From CBDEGK01 sp965237855 (lineage in GTDB: Bacteria > Pseudomonadota > Gammaproteobacteria > Pseudomonadales > Halieaceae): DNA of 64,000 nt. Of the stretch, positions 9,244-17,633 are shown piece after piece. The position numbers and the translations under genes are program-made. Where the stretch lies: the NCBI GenBank assembly GCA_965237855.1, contig CBDEGK010000001.1:186001-250000 (forward strand), in the 5' to 3' direction. Numbering within the stretch: position 1 is the stretch's first letter; each line of letters starts with the position of its first letter. The notes under the pieces were generated by a model. It was given only the letters and a program-made list of their open reading frames with translations. It did not search any database and was not told the DNA's origin.

Positions 9244-12200
9244 TCGGCCGGGGCGAGGCCGTCTGTGGATAGTTCAGCAGATAGCTCCGCGGTGCGAGTC
9301 GCGACTTTCTCCTTGCCGAACGGCAGGTAAAAGCTCGGCAGCACAAACAGGGTGAACAGGGTGCCCACCAGCATGCCCGCGGTAATCATCAGGCCAATGG
9401 CGAAACGGCTGTTGGCACCGGCACCGCTAGCCAATAGCAGTGGCAGCACACCCAGTACGGTGGCGAAGGTGGTCATTAGGATAGGGCGCAGGCGTAATCC
9501 CGCGGCCTCCAGTACCGCTTCCTTCCTGCTCTTCCCTTCCAATACCAGGTGATTGGCAAAGTCGACAATGAGGATGCCGTGCTTGGTGATCAAGCCGATC
9601 AAGGTCAACAAGCCGACCTGGGTGTAAATGTTGAACGTGGCCATGCCGATGGCCAGGGGCACCACGGCACCAAAGATTGACAGGGGCACACTGATCAGCA
9701 CCACGAAGGGGTCGCGAAAACTGTTGAACTGGGCGGCGAGCACCAGGTAGATCAAGACAATAGAGGCGGCAAACAGCAGCAGGAAACCGCCGCTCTCCTG
9801 AATGTAGCGCCGCGATTCGCCGGTGAAACCGGCTCGAAATCCCGGTGGCGCGATCTCCTCAAGTTTTTGTTCGAGAAATTCCAAACCCGTGCCGAGGGTA
9901 TTGGGCGGCATCATCAGTCCCTGGATGGTGGCGCTGTTCAATTGTTGAAATTGGCGCATGCTGTTCGGCTCAACTTTCTGGCTGAGGCTGATCACCGTAG
10001 ACAGAGGTACCAATTTCCCGGAGTCGCTGCGCACGTAATAGCGCTCCAACCATTCTTTGGTCAGTCGAAAATCGCGGCTGGCTTGTGGAATCACCTTGTA
10101 GCCTCGGCCTTCCAGGGTAAAGCGATTGACCTCCGCTTCCCCCAGCATGATTTGCAGGGTGTTACCGATGGCGCGCATCGACAAACCTAGCCGCGCGGCG
10201 CGGTCGCGGTCTATGCTGACATTGATCTCGGGGCGACTGAAGCGCAGGTCCTTGCTGACAAAAACAAACAGGCCCGACTCGCGTGCCGCAGCCAACACCT
10301 GCTCTGCTACTTCGTCGACCACTGTGTAGTCGGCAGCGGAGGCAATAACAAAGCTGACTGGCAAGCCACCGTCAGACCCTGGCAGGGAGCCGTAGGGAAA
10401 GGAAAAAACTTCCAGGCCACTGATCCGCGACAGATCCGCCTGTAACTCCAGATGCACCTCCTGCTGGCTCCGCTCCCGTTCGCCCCAGGGTAGAAAGCTG
10501 ACACCGCCGAAAGCCGTACTGGCCCGGTTTACTCCCCAGGCGTGGCTGATCTCGGGATGTTGCTTCCAGGCTGCCGCCACTTCCTCCATGAACATATTGG
10601 TGTAGGTCAGGTTGGCATAATCCGGTGCTTGGGCGACGATAAAGAGTTCGCCCGAGTCTTCCTCGGGTGCTAATTCACCTTGCGTAAACAAAAATAACAC
10701 CGGCAGGCTGATCAGGATGGTGAAGCCAAAAAACAACACCGCACCACGGTTTTTGAGGCACTTGGCCAGGGCGCGCTGGTACACACGCTGTAGCGATTCA
10801 AAATGCTCATCCAGCCAATCCGCCATCTTGCCCTGGTGATCGTGGTCAGTGAGCACCCGCGAGCACATCATCGGACTCAACGTCAGCGCTACCACCCCGG
10901 ACACAATCACGGCACCCGCCAGGGTCAGGGCAAATTCTGTGAACAGCACACCGGTCAATCCGCCCAGGAAACCAATGGGTGCAAAGACGGCCGCCAGGGT
11001 CAGGGTCATAGCGATCACTGGCAGGGCCACCTGCCTGGCGCCCACTAAAGCTGCCTGCATCGGCGTTTTGCCGTCCTCGATGTGGCGATGAACATTCTCC
11101 ACCACCACGATGGCATCATCGACCACCAGGCCAATGGCGATGACCATAGCCAGCAAGGTCAGTAAGTTGATGGAGAAACCCAGGGCATAGATCAGGAATA
11201 ACACACCGACCAGGGACAGGGGAATGGTGACTAGTGGAATCAATACTACCCTCACTGACCCCAGGAACAGGTAGATCACCAGTACCACGATGGCGACGGC
11301 TTCCAGCAGGGTTTTCAGCACCTCCCAGAGGGCATTCTCGATGTTGATGGAGCCGTCGTAGTCCATGAAGACGGTGACATCCGCCGGCAACTCTTTTTCC
11401 AGTTGCGGCAGAATCGCTTTGACGTTGCGGGCCACATCCAGTGGGTTGGCGCCCGGTGCTTCGCTGATGGCGATAAACACGCTGTCGTCTCCACTGGAGA
11501 AGGAGGCGACTTCGTAGCTTTCCGATGCCAGTTCAATATCCGCGACATCGCCCAACAGTACCCGCCGTTCCTGTTGCTGACGCACCACGATATTGGCGAA
11601 TTCTTCGGGACCCTGCATATCGGTTTCAGCGTCAACTGTGGCTTGTACAAACTCCCCCTTGGTCATGCCTGGCGCTGATATGTAGTTATTGCGCTGGATA
11701 GCGTCACTGACATCCAAAGCGGTGACGCCAAAAGCTGCCATGCGGGACGGATCCAGCCACACGCGCATGGCAAAAGAACGGCTAAACAGGCTGGCCTGGC
11801 CGACGCCATCCAGGGTGGAGAGTTCCGGTTGCACGTTACGTATCAGGTAGTCTGCCAGCTGCGCCCGGCTCAGTTGTTCAGACAAAAATGCCAGGTACAT
11901 CATGGCATCGTCGCCGGTCTGGGTGGTAATCACAGGGTCTTCGACTTCCCGCGGTAATTCAGTGCCGGCTTCGTTGACCTTGGCAATTACCTCGCTCAGC
12001 ACATCACTGGAGTTTTCGCCCAGCTTCACGTGTACCTCAATACTGGAGACACTGGGGTTACTTTCCGAGCTGATATATTCCACGCCCCTGGCGCTGGCGA
12101 TTCTGCGCTGCAGGGGTTCAGTTACGAACCCTTTAACAGTGCGGGCACTGGCGCCGGGGTAGTAGGTATTGACGTAGATGACGCTTTTTTCCAGTTCGGG

Positions 12201-12311
12201 AAAATGGCGCACGGTTAAATTGCTGGCGGACTGGGCGCCGATTATCAGGAGCAGGCTGCTGACCACAATGGCCAGTACCGGGCGCTTGATGAACAGGTCG
12301 GTAAATTTCAT
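9240..12311 (-). CDS. RND efflux transporter, inner-membrane permease (AcrB/MexF family)
   Basis: 1023-residue HAE1-type RND permease, a proton-driven exporter working as a trimer with a periplasmic adaptor and an outer-membrane channel. It begins with MKFTDLFIKRPVLAIVVSSLLL, and the duplicated topology is visible: TM1, a large periplasmic loop, TM2-6 (about 330-480), TM7, a second loop, TM8-12 (about 850-1000). The proton-relay Asp pair lies in the VIAIGLVVDDAIVVVENVHRH segment of TM4. It follows its adaptor gene by 6 bp in the same operon. No TolC-like gene is nearby, so a channel encoded elsewhere must be used. Confidence 0.95.
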   Translation of the reverse strand: MKFTDLFIKRPVLAIVVSSLLLIIGAQSASNLTVRHFPELEKSVIYVNTYYPGASARTVKGFVTEPLQRRIASARGVEYISSESNPSVSSIEVHVKLGENSSDVLSEVIAKVNEAGTELPREVEDPVITTQTGDDAMMYLAFLSEQLSRAQLADYLIRNVQPELSTLDGVGQASLFSRSFAMRVWLDPSRMAAFGVTALDVSDAIQRNNYISAPGMTKGEFVQATVDAETDMQGPEEFANIVVRQQQERRVLLGDVADIELASESYEVASFSSGDDSVFIAISEAPGANPLDVARNVKAILPQLEKELPADVTVFMDYDGSINIENALWEVLKTLLEAVAIVVLVIYLFLGSVRVVLIPLVTIPLSLVGVLFLIYALGFSINLLTLLAMVIAIGLVVDDAIVVVENVHRHIEDGKTPMQAALVGARQVALPVIAMTLTLAAVFAPIGFLGGLTGVLFTEFALTLAGAVIVSGVVALTLSPMMCSRVLTDHDHQGKMADWLDEHFESLQRVYQRALAKCLKNRGAVLFFGFTILISLPVLFLFTQGELAPEEDSGELFIVAQAPDYANLTYTNMFMEEVAAAWKQHPEISHAWGVNRASTAFGGVSFLPWGERERSQQEVHLELQADLSRISGLEVFSFPYGSLPGSDGGLPVSFVIASAADYTVVDEVAEQVLAAARESGLFVFVSKDLRFSRPEINVSIDRDRAARLGLSMRAIGNTLQIMLGEAEVNRFTLEGRGYKVIPQASRDFRLTKEWLERYYVRSDSGKLVPLSTVISLSQKVEPNSMRQFQQLNSATIQGLMMPPNTLGTGLEFLEQKLEEIAPPGFRAGFTGESRRYIQESGGFLLLFAASIVLIYLVLAAQFNSFRDPFVVLISVPLSIFGAVVPLAIGMATFNIYTQVGLLTLIGLITKHGILIVDFANHLVLEGKSRKEAVLEAAGLRLRPILMTTFATVLGVLPLLLASGAGANSRFAIGLMITAGMLVGTLFTLFVLPSFYLPFGKEKVATRTAELSAELSTDGLAPAD

Positions 12312-12317
12312 GGCGGT

Positions 12318-13388
12318 CTAGAGTTTCACGGCTGCGTCAATTTGCACCGGGGCGCCGCGGTAGAGTTTGTTCTGGCCAGCGGTAACAACTAGTTCACCTT
12401 CGTTCAGTTGTGCACTGATCGAAGCTCGGCCGCTGCGTACCTCGCCCACTGTAATCACCCGGGGAGTAACGGTGAGAGTCCCTTCAGAATTGGTCGCAAT
12501 AATCCAAACAATGCTGCCTTGGATGGAATAGGTAATCGCCGTCTCCGGCACGGTTATGGTCGGTTGCTCTGTACCCAGGGAGATTCGCAGGCTGGCAAAC
12601 ATACCTGGCAACAGGCCGGCGCTGTCATCGATGCGGGCACGGGCGAGTAGGTTCATGGTGTCGGGATCGACCCGGGAATCCAGGGCCAGCAGCGTGGCGG
12701 GGAAACTGCGATCGGGAAAGGCACCAACAGACAATTTCATTGCCAGGCCAGGCTTGAGCGCCGGCGCCAGCCGCGCGGGCAGGGTGAAATCAATTTCCAG
12801 TTCACTCAGGTCCTGCAGGGCGGCGATGCGTGTACCTGGCGACACGTAGTCACCCACATCAACCTGGCGGATACCAATGGTGCCATCAAAGGGTGCCGAG
12901 ATGCGTTTGTTGCGAATGCGCGCCTCGGTTTCCGCCAGCGCTGCTTTTGCACGTTGAAGGTCAGCCCTGGAACGGTCGTACTGGGATTCGGGAATAGACT
13001 TCTGCTCGATCAGCTTGCGATCTCTTTCGAATAAGATCTTGGCCAGATCGAGACTGGCCATCTGGTTGAGCCGACTCGCCTGTTCGATCTCATCATTCAG
13101 AACCACTAGTTCCTGGCCGATCTTGACCGCATTACCCGAGGTGAAGTTGATACGGGTGATCTCGCCACTGGTTTCAGAGGTGAGCTCGACACCGCGAACG
13201 GCCTTGATGGTTCCTACCGCTTCCAGGTATTGGCCCCAGGCATCAACGCGCGCGTGATCGGCGGCGATAGTCACCGGCGGTGGCGTAAAATCCACAATGG
13301 CAAAAGCAGACAGGCGCCAGTATTGGTAGCCCCCAATAGACCCGAATATCACCAATAACAGTACCGCGACAAATCCGTATGCCCGCAC
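12318..13388 (-). CDS. RND efflux periplasmic adaptor (membrane fusion protein)
   Basis: 356-residue HlyD/AcrA-type adaptor (from GTG at 13388). An N-terminal membrane anchor (FVAVLLLVIFGSIGGYQYW) is followed by a lipoyl half-motif (GTIKAVRGVELTSETSGEI), a coiled-coil hairpin around LAKILFERDRKLIEQ, the second lipoyl half (RISAPFDGTIGIRQVDVGDYV) and a beta-barrel. It bridges the permease to an outer-membrane channel. The frame is open to 13463, but a longer start would add non-family residues before the anchor and run into the DnaA-box spacer; the GTG has a G-rich stretch upstream. Start confidence is moderate. Confidence 0.9.
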   Translation of the reverse strand: MRAYGFVAVLLLVIFGSIGGYQYWRLSAFAIVDFTPPPVTIAADHARVDAWGQYLEAVGTIKAVRGVELTSETSGEITRINFTSGNAVKIGQELVVLNDEIEQASRLNQMASLDLAKILFERDRKLIEQKSIPESQYDRSRADLQRAKAALAETEARIRNKRISAPFDGTIGIRQVDVGDYVSPGTRIAALQDLSELEIDFTLPARLAPALKPGLAMKLSVGAFPDRSFPATLLALDSRVDPDTMNLLARARIDDSAGLLPGMFASLRISLGTEQPTITVPETAITYSIQGSIVWIIATNSEGTLTVTPRVITVGEVRSGRASISAQLNEGELVVTAGQNKLYRGAPVQIDAAVKL

Positions 13389-13453
13389 CCCTGAATCCCC
13401 TACAAAGACACAACGCGCCAGTGTATACCAAATAACTAGCCCACCAACCCATT

Positions 13454-13462
13454 TTATCCACA
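13454..13462 (+). promoter_or_regulatory. Perfect DnaA box (TTATCCACA)
   Basis: An exact match to the strong DnaA box consensus lies in the spacer between the divergent RND adaptor and SDR genes. A second perfect box in inverted orientation follows at 13496-13504. This suggests DnaA binding at this promoter region; binding is inferred, the match is seen. Confidence 0.6.
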
Positions 13463-13495
13463 AAACCCCAAGGGGGGCGGAGGTGCGGGCTAAAC

Positions 13496-13504
13496 TGTGG
13501 ATAA
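13496..13504 (-). promoter_or_regulatory. Perfect DnaA box (TGTGGATAA, inverse strand)
   Basis: Inverted partner of the box at 13454-13462, separated by 33 bp of GC-rich sequence (start-to-start 42 bp, close to four helical turns). It lies 35 bp upstream of the SDR start codon, so occupancy would be expected to affect that promoter. Confidence 0.6.
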
Positions 13505-13538
13505 CTTTTAGGGTTTGAAGCAGCTACGGAGAATCAGA

Positions 13539-14339
13539 ATGAGCATTTTCGATCGATTTCGCCTGGATGGCCAGGTTGCGGTGATTACCGGTGGTGGTAA
13601 GGGTATTGGCGCGGGCATTGCCCGGGCTTACGCAGAAGCCGGTGCCGATGTGGTCATTGGCGCGCGTACTGAGGCGGACCTGGAAAAGGTCGCCGCTGAA
13701 GTTGAGGCTCTCGGGCGCAAGGCTGCCTGGGTGCAAACCGATGTGATGAAACCTGAACAGCTGCAGCGCCTGGCGGACCTGGCCATGAGTGAATTTGGCC
13801 GCATTGATATCCTGGTTAACAATGCCGGCGGATTTCCACCACGTCCGGCCCTGGATACGCCGGTGGAAATGTTTAACAGCGCCATGCATTTCAATGTCAG
13901 CACCGCCTATGCCATGTCCATTCTCTGCGTGCCGTTGATGATGGAGTCTGCTGGCGGCGGCTCCATTGTTAATATCTCCTCGGTGGCGGGGGAGAAGCCA
14001 ACCCCCTGTTTCTCCACCTATGGCACCGCCAAGGGCGCCTTGTCACTGTTAACCAAAGAACTGGCCCAGGAATTCGCTCCCAAGGTGCGGGTCAATGCCA
14101 TCGCCGTGGGCTCAACCAGGACCGATGCTCTGAATACGGTTCTCACCGATGAGATCGAGCAGACGATGGTGGAATTGACCCCCATGGCGCGATTGGGTGA
14201 GGTGGAGGACATCGCCCTGGGTGCCCTCTACCTGGCATCGCCCGCAGGCAGCTATATCACCGGCGATGTGCTGGCTATCAACGGGGGTCTGGAACGGCTC
14301 AATATGCAGATGCCGCGGGCCTTTGGCGGCATGGGCTAG
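13539..14339 (+). CDS. SDR family oxidoreductase
   Basis: 266-residue classical short-chain dehydrogenase/reductase. Cofactor motif TGGGKGIGAG starts at residue 17, NNAGG is at 94-98, and the catalytic set Ser148, Tyr161, Lys165 is visible (NISSVA, STYGTAKG). An Arg at position 43 in GARTEA suggests NADP preference. It resembles bacterial 3-oxoacyl-ACP or steroid-type reductases, but the substrate is unknown. ATG at 13539 has an ACGGAGA site and opens with MSIFDRF, typical of the family; an upstream in-frame ATG at 13515 is less likely. Divergent from the RND operon. Confidence 0.9.
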   Translation: MSIFDRFRLDGQVAVITGGGKGIGAGIARAYAEAGADVVIGARTEADLEKVAAEVEALGRKAAWVQTDVMKPEQLQRLADLAMSEFGRIDILVNNAGGFPPRPALDTPVEMFNSAMHFNVSTAYAMSILCVPLMMESAGGGSIVNISSVAGEKPTPCFSTYGTAKGALSLLTKELAQEFAPKVRVNAIAVGSTRTDALNTVLTDEIEQTMVELTPMARLGEVEDIALGALYLASPAGSYITGDVLAINGGLERLNMQMPRAFGGMG

Positions 14340-14437
14340 GGCTTCCCTGAGGATCTCTCGGCACGGTTAAGTCTATGATCTGAGCGCCATATGCTTTATG
14401 CTGTCAGTGTCAACATTGCCGGCAACCGGAGGTATCC

Positions 14438-15991
14438 GTGCTCACGAATCTACGACTCAGGAAGCTGGAGAAACAGCTGGCCGAAGCCCCATCCTACGCC
14501 GAGTGGATAGACCTGGCACTGGAGCATGACCGCGTCAGCGGCAAGCAACACTGGCGTCAGATCGACCAGACGCCCCTCTACGATTTTAACTCCATCCGTG
14601 GTCGTCTTGACCGCTTGCGCCAGTTGCGCGCCCGTCACGATGATGTGGGCCTGTTGTTTACTCTGAACGAAGGCATTCACGGCAATATGGGTGGCATGGG
14701 CAACAGCAAGCTCTACCAGGAGGCCAAGGCAGGCACCAAGAAGCTGATCGATGATTATGTCGATGAGATTGTACTGGCCCTGCAGCACCTGGCGGAACTC
14801 GAGTCAGACCACATCAGCACAGCGGACAAACTGGATTTCTTTTACCGCGCCAATCACTGCTACGGGCGTTCTGCGCTGATGCTCAGTGGCGGGGGAATTC
14901 TTGGCTTCTACCACTTGGGCGTGGTGAAGACGCTATTGGAACAAAACATGTTGCCGAGGGTCATTTCCGGTTCCAGTGCCGGTTCGATGATTGCCGGAGT
15001 ACTGGGTACGCACACAGACCAGGAGCTGGAGAAATTTTACGACCCGGCCAATGTACATTTCGAGGCCGAAAGCGAGGCCGGCTTTATCGATAAGATGGTG
15101 TTCGGTAAAAACCAGAGTATGCAAATACACGACCTGGAGGCGATTATCGAGCGCATGATTCCCGATATGACTTTCCAGGAGGCCTACGAAAAAACCGGTC
15201 GCCAGATCAGCGTCACGGTGGCCCCAGCCGAACCCCAGCAGACCTCGCGCCTGTTAAACGCCATTGCCTCACCCAATGTCTTTATTCGCTCGGCGGTTCT
15301 GGCCTCCTGTGCGGTGCCGGGCGTGTTCCCGCCGGTGACGCTGCAGGCGCGCAATATGTATGGCGATGCCCAGCCCTACTTACCCTCACGGCAATGGGTG
15401 GATGGCTCCATCAGCGATGACCTGCCCGCCAAGCGCCTGGGTCGGCTCTACAGCACCAACCACTCCATTGTCAGCATGGTCAACCCGATTGCCCTGCCTT
15501 TTCTCACCCCGGGCAAAGAACCCAATCGACTGTTGGCATCGCTGGGTAAATTCGGGGTGGAAACGACCCGCGAAGCGCTCAACCTGTACCGCTCCCGGGT
15601 TCAAAAGCACGGCACCGACTGGCCGCGGTTTTCCGGCGTGATCAATAGCGTCCACAGCCTGCTTGACCAGACCTATACCGGTGACATCAATATCGTGCCC
15701 GGCTTTCGCTGGTACAACCCGGCCAAGCTGCTCTCTCATATTACCGAGGAAGAATTGATAGAGCTGATGGAGGAGGGTGAGCGTTCCGCCTGGCAGCAAT
15801 TGAGCGCTATCGATACCTGCACTCGCATTAGCCGCACCCTCGATGAAATTCTCGAACGTTTTGAACGCGGCGACCTCAAGCCGGTGCGTGCGGCTCGTCG
15901 GCGCCCGAAGAGACCGGCGGTCAAGACAGCAAAAAAGGCGGCAAAGAAAGGTCGCACCGGGGCTAAGCCGCGGCTGGTAACAGCAGCCTGA
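14438..15991 (+). CDS. Patatin-like phospholipase with DUF3336 domain
   Basis: 517-residue lipase. An N-terminal DUF3336 region is followed by a patatin domain with the oxyanion-hole motif SGGGILGFYHLG, the nucleophile elbow GSSAG at 178-182 (Ser180), and the catalytic Asp in VDGSISDDLP. Proteins with this architecture include triacylglycerol lipases of the yeast Tgl type and bacterial phospholipases, so hydrolysis of acyl-glycerides is likely. GTG start with a strong CCGGAGGT site. Unusual is the roughly 35-residue C-terminal tail rich in Lys, Arg and Ala, resembling histone-H1-like tails and possibly membrane- or nucleic-acid-binding. Confidence 0.9.
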   Translation: MLTNLRLRKLEKQLAEAPSYAEWIDLALEHDRVSGKQHWRQIDQTPLYDFNSIRGRLDRLRQLRARHDDVGLLFTLNEGIHGNMGGMGNSKLYQEAKAGTKKLIDDYVDEIVLALQHLAELESDHISTADKLDFFYRANHCYGRSALMLSGGGILGFYHLGVVKTLLEQNMLPRVISGSSAGSMIAGVLGTHTDQELEKFYDPANVHFEAESEAGFIDKMVFGKNQSMQIHDLEAIIERMIPDMTFQEAYEKTGRQISVTVAPAEPQQTSRLLNAIASPNVFIRSAVLASCAVPGVFPPVTLQARNMYGDAQPYLPSRQWVDGSISDDLPAKRLGRLYSTNHSIVSMVNPIALPFLTPGKEPNRLLASLGKFGVETTREALNLYRSRVQKHGTDWPRFSGVINSVHSLLDQTYTGDINIVPGFRWYNPAKLLSHITEEELIELMEEGERSAWQQLSAIDTCTRISRTLDEILERFERGDLKPVRAARRRPKRPAVKTAKKAAKKGRTGAKPRLVTAA

Positions 15992-16092
15992 TAGCTATGA
16001 CTCTTCGTGAGTAATTGCTCGGCGCCTGTACGAGGTAGACTGGCATCGCCAGTGATATACTTGCCGACCTTTTAGCTGGCATAGAAACAAAA

Positions 16093-16779
16093 ATGAAAGT
16101 TGTCGCGTATGTACTGGGCCTACTCGTACTTGGTCTGACGGTTGGCTATCTCTATGTGTCGCAACCGATTCCGACGATTGCCGATGCTGTCAATCCCGAC
16201 GGCGTCCACAATTTGCATCTTATTGATGAAAATTCAGCTACCGGCTTCGCCATCTACCGCCTGGGCCAACCGGATGCCGATGATGTGCGCGGCATGTGTG
16301 CACTGGGTATTGAGGAAATTGTGGTGTTGGCAGGTTCCGCCCTGGAATACGAGGAGGCCTACAAGTCTGAATGCCCCAGCCTGAAAGTCATCTACAACGT
16401 TGAGGATACCCTGGCGCCTGTCAGCGGTCAGTGGCTTGATTATTTCGATAACTGGGTTAGCCAGGCCCAGGCCAGCGGCAAGAAAATTGCCTTTCGCTGC
16501 AGTTGTGGATGCCATCGCACTGGTCGTCTCGCCGCCTATTACCAGATGAAGTATCGCGGCTTGACCGCCAAGGAAGCCTGGGACCTGGCACTGGCACGAG
16601 GCAAAGTCATGGAAGCGGTGGATTATTTCAGCGGCCTGCAGCAGCAAATTATCGCTCTGCACGAATACATCAATGGCCAGGGTTGCAGCCAGGGCGAATA
16701 CTGTGTGGTGCAGAGTTCACCGCAGCCCCCCTGTGATGATCCTTTACAGGGTTGTGGCTGGTCCAGCGCGGTACTTTAG
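16093..16779 (+). CDS. Membrane-anchored dual-specificity phosphatase-like protein with Cys-rich P-loop
   Basis: 228-residue protein with an N-terminal hydrophobic segment (MKVVAYVLGLLVLGLTVGYLYV) likely anchoring it in the inner membrane with the body outside, or serving as a signal anchor. The central part matches the protein tyrosine/dual-specificity phosphatase fold: the CX5R loop is C136-S-C-G-C-H-R142 followed by TGR. The loop holds three cysteines instead of the usual one, and an HC start is replaced by RC. The C-terminal 30 residues contain four more cysteines. The next gene begins inside its end, so it is probably co-transcribed with the sulfotransferase pseudogene. Confidence 0.7.
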   Translation: MKVVAYVLGLLVLGLTVGYLYVSQPIPTIADAVNPDGVHNLHLIDENSATGFAIYRLGQPDADDVRGMCALGIEEIVVLAGSALEYEEAYKSECPSLKVIYNVEDTLAPVSGQWLDYFDNWVSQAQASGKKIAFRCSCGCHRTGRLAAYYQMKYRGLTAKEAWDLALARGKVMEAVDYFSGLQQQIIALHEYINGQGCSQGEYCVVQSSPQPPCDDPLQGCGWSSAVL

Positions 16780-17633
16780 GCGGTTACTTGCTGAGACAAC
16801 TTTATTCAAACTTCAGGGATGTTCTGAACGATCGGCTGGTGCGCGTGTCACCGGCCTGGCATCGCTATACCGCTAATCGAGACTGGCGGAAAAAAAGCGC
16901 GGCGATGCGCGAGGTCACCGCGTCAGAGGCATTTAATACCCAGCCAAAATTGATTTATATCCACGTTCCCAAGACGGCGGGTAAATCCTTTATGCGCTTG
17001 TGTGAGCGCAATTATCCCGGGCAGACCTCGATTCGAGATGACGATCGATTCGATGCCGACGACTGGCTCCAGGCTCGTGTTGTCGGCGGTCATTTTTTCT
17101 TCGATGGTTTCAACGACACCAGCGCGCCCCACTTATTTGTCGGCGTAATACGCGATCCGGTTGAACGTGCTCTGTCTCGTTTTCGCTGGTACCAACAGCG
17201 GCAGAAGAAACGCTCGTTACGTGAGCAGCGAGGCTTTGATCACGACTCAATGCTCAATACCATCAGGCACAGTAACTATCGCTTTCAGTTCACCTGGAAT
17301 ACCCAGTGTCGCTACCTGGCCGGCGCCGAGACATTTGTTGAGGCACGCAGGGTGATAGAGAACCACCCCTGCATTATCGGTCACTTCTCCGAGGTGGAGT
17401 AGTGGAAGGACACCCTGGTGGATAAGTTACAGTGGCCGGTTAGCCACTTACCAACCCGAAACAAAATCGCCGATGTCGCACCCAGTTCAGAGAACGGCGA
17501 GCTGCTTAATCTCTTGCGCCGAGAAAACGCCGAAGACCAGAAACTGTATGAGTTTATTCGCGAGCAGGGCGTATTCAACTCCGTACCTGATAATTTTGAT
17601 TTCAAGGCACTGAGGCCCCATGGATCCGCTTAA
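16752..17633 (+). pseudogene. Sulfotransferase family protein, interrupted by in-frame TAG
   Basis: The first 216 residues show a PAPS-dependent sulfotransferase: the 5'-phosphosulfate loop IYIHVPKTAGKSF and the 3'-phosphate motif VGVIRDPVERALSRFRWY, as in bacterial Sulfotransfer_2 proteins. A TAG at 17400-17402 stops the frame, but the same frame continues without a break for 76 codons (WKDTLVDKLQWPVSHL onward) and ends at 17633, giving a plausible full length near 290 aa. The lesion fits a CAG-to-TAG change. The first start codon is uncertain (TTG at 16752 or later). The end overlaps the MATE gene by 14 bp. It could be genuine decay, a consensus error, or readthrough. Confidence 0.75.

Noticed and set aside
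13389..13538. Replication origin at the paired DnaA boxes
   Set aside because: Only two boxes, a GC-rich centre, no AT-rich unwinding element and no dnaA, dnaN, gyrB or parAB nearby.
17417..17425. A DnaA-like sequence (GGTGGATAA) in the sulfotransferase pseudogene
   Set aside because: One mismatch, located inside coding sequence and alone.
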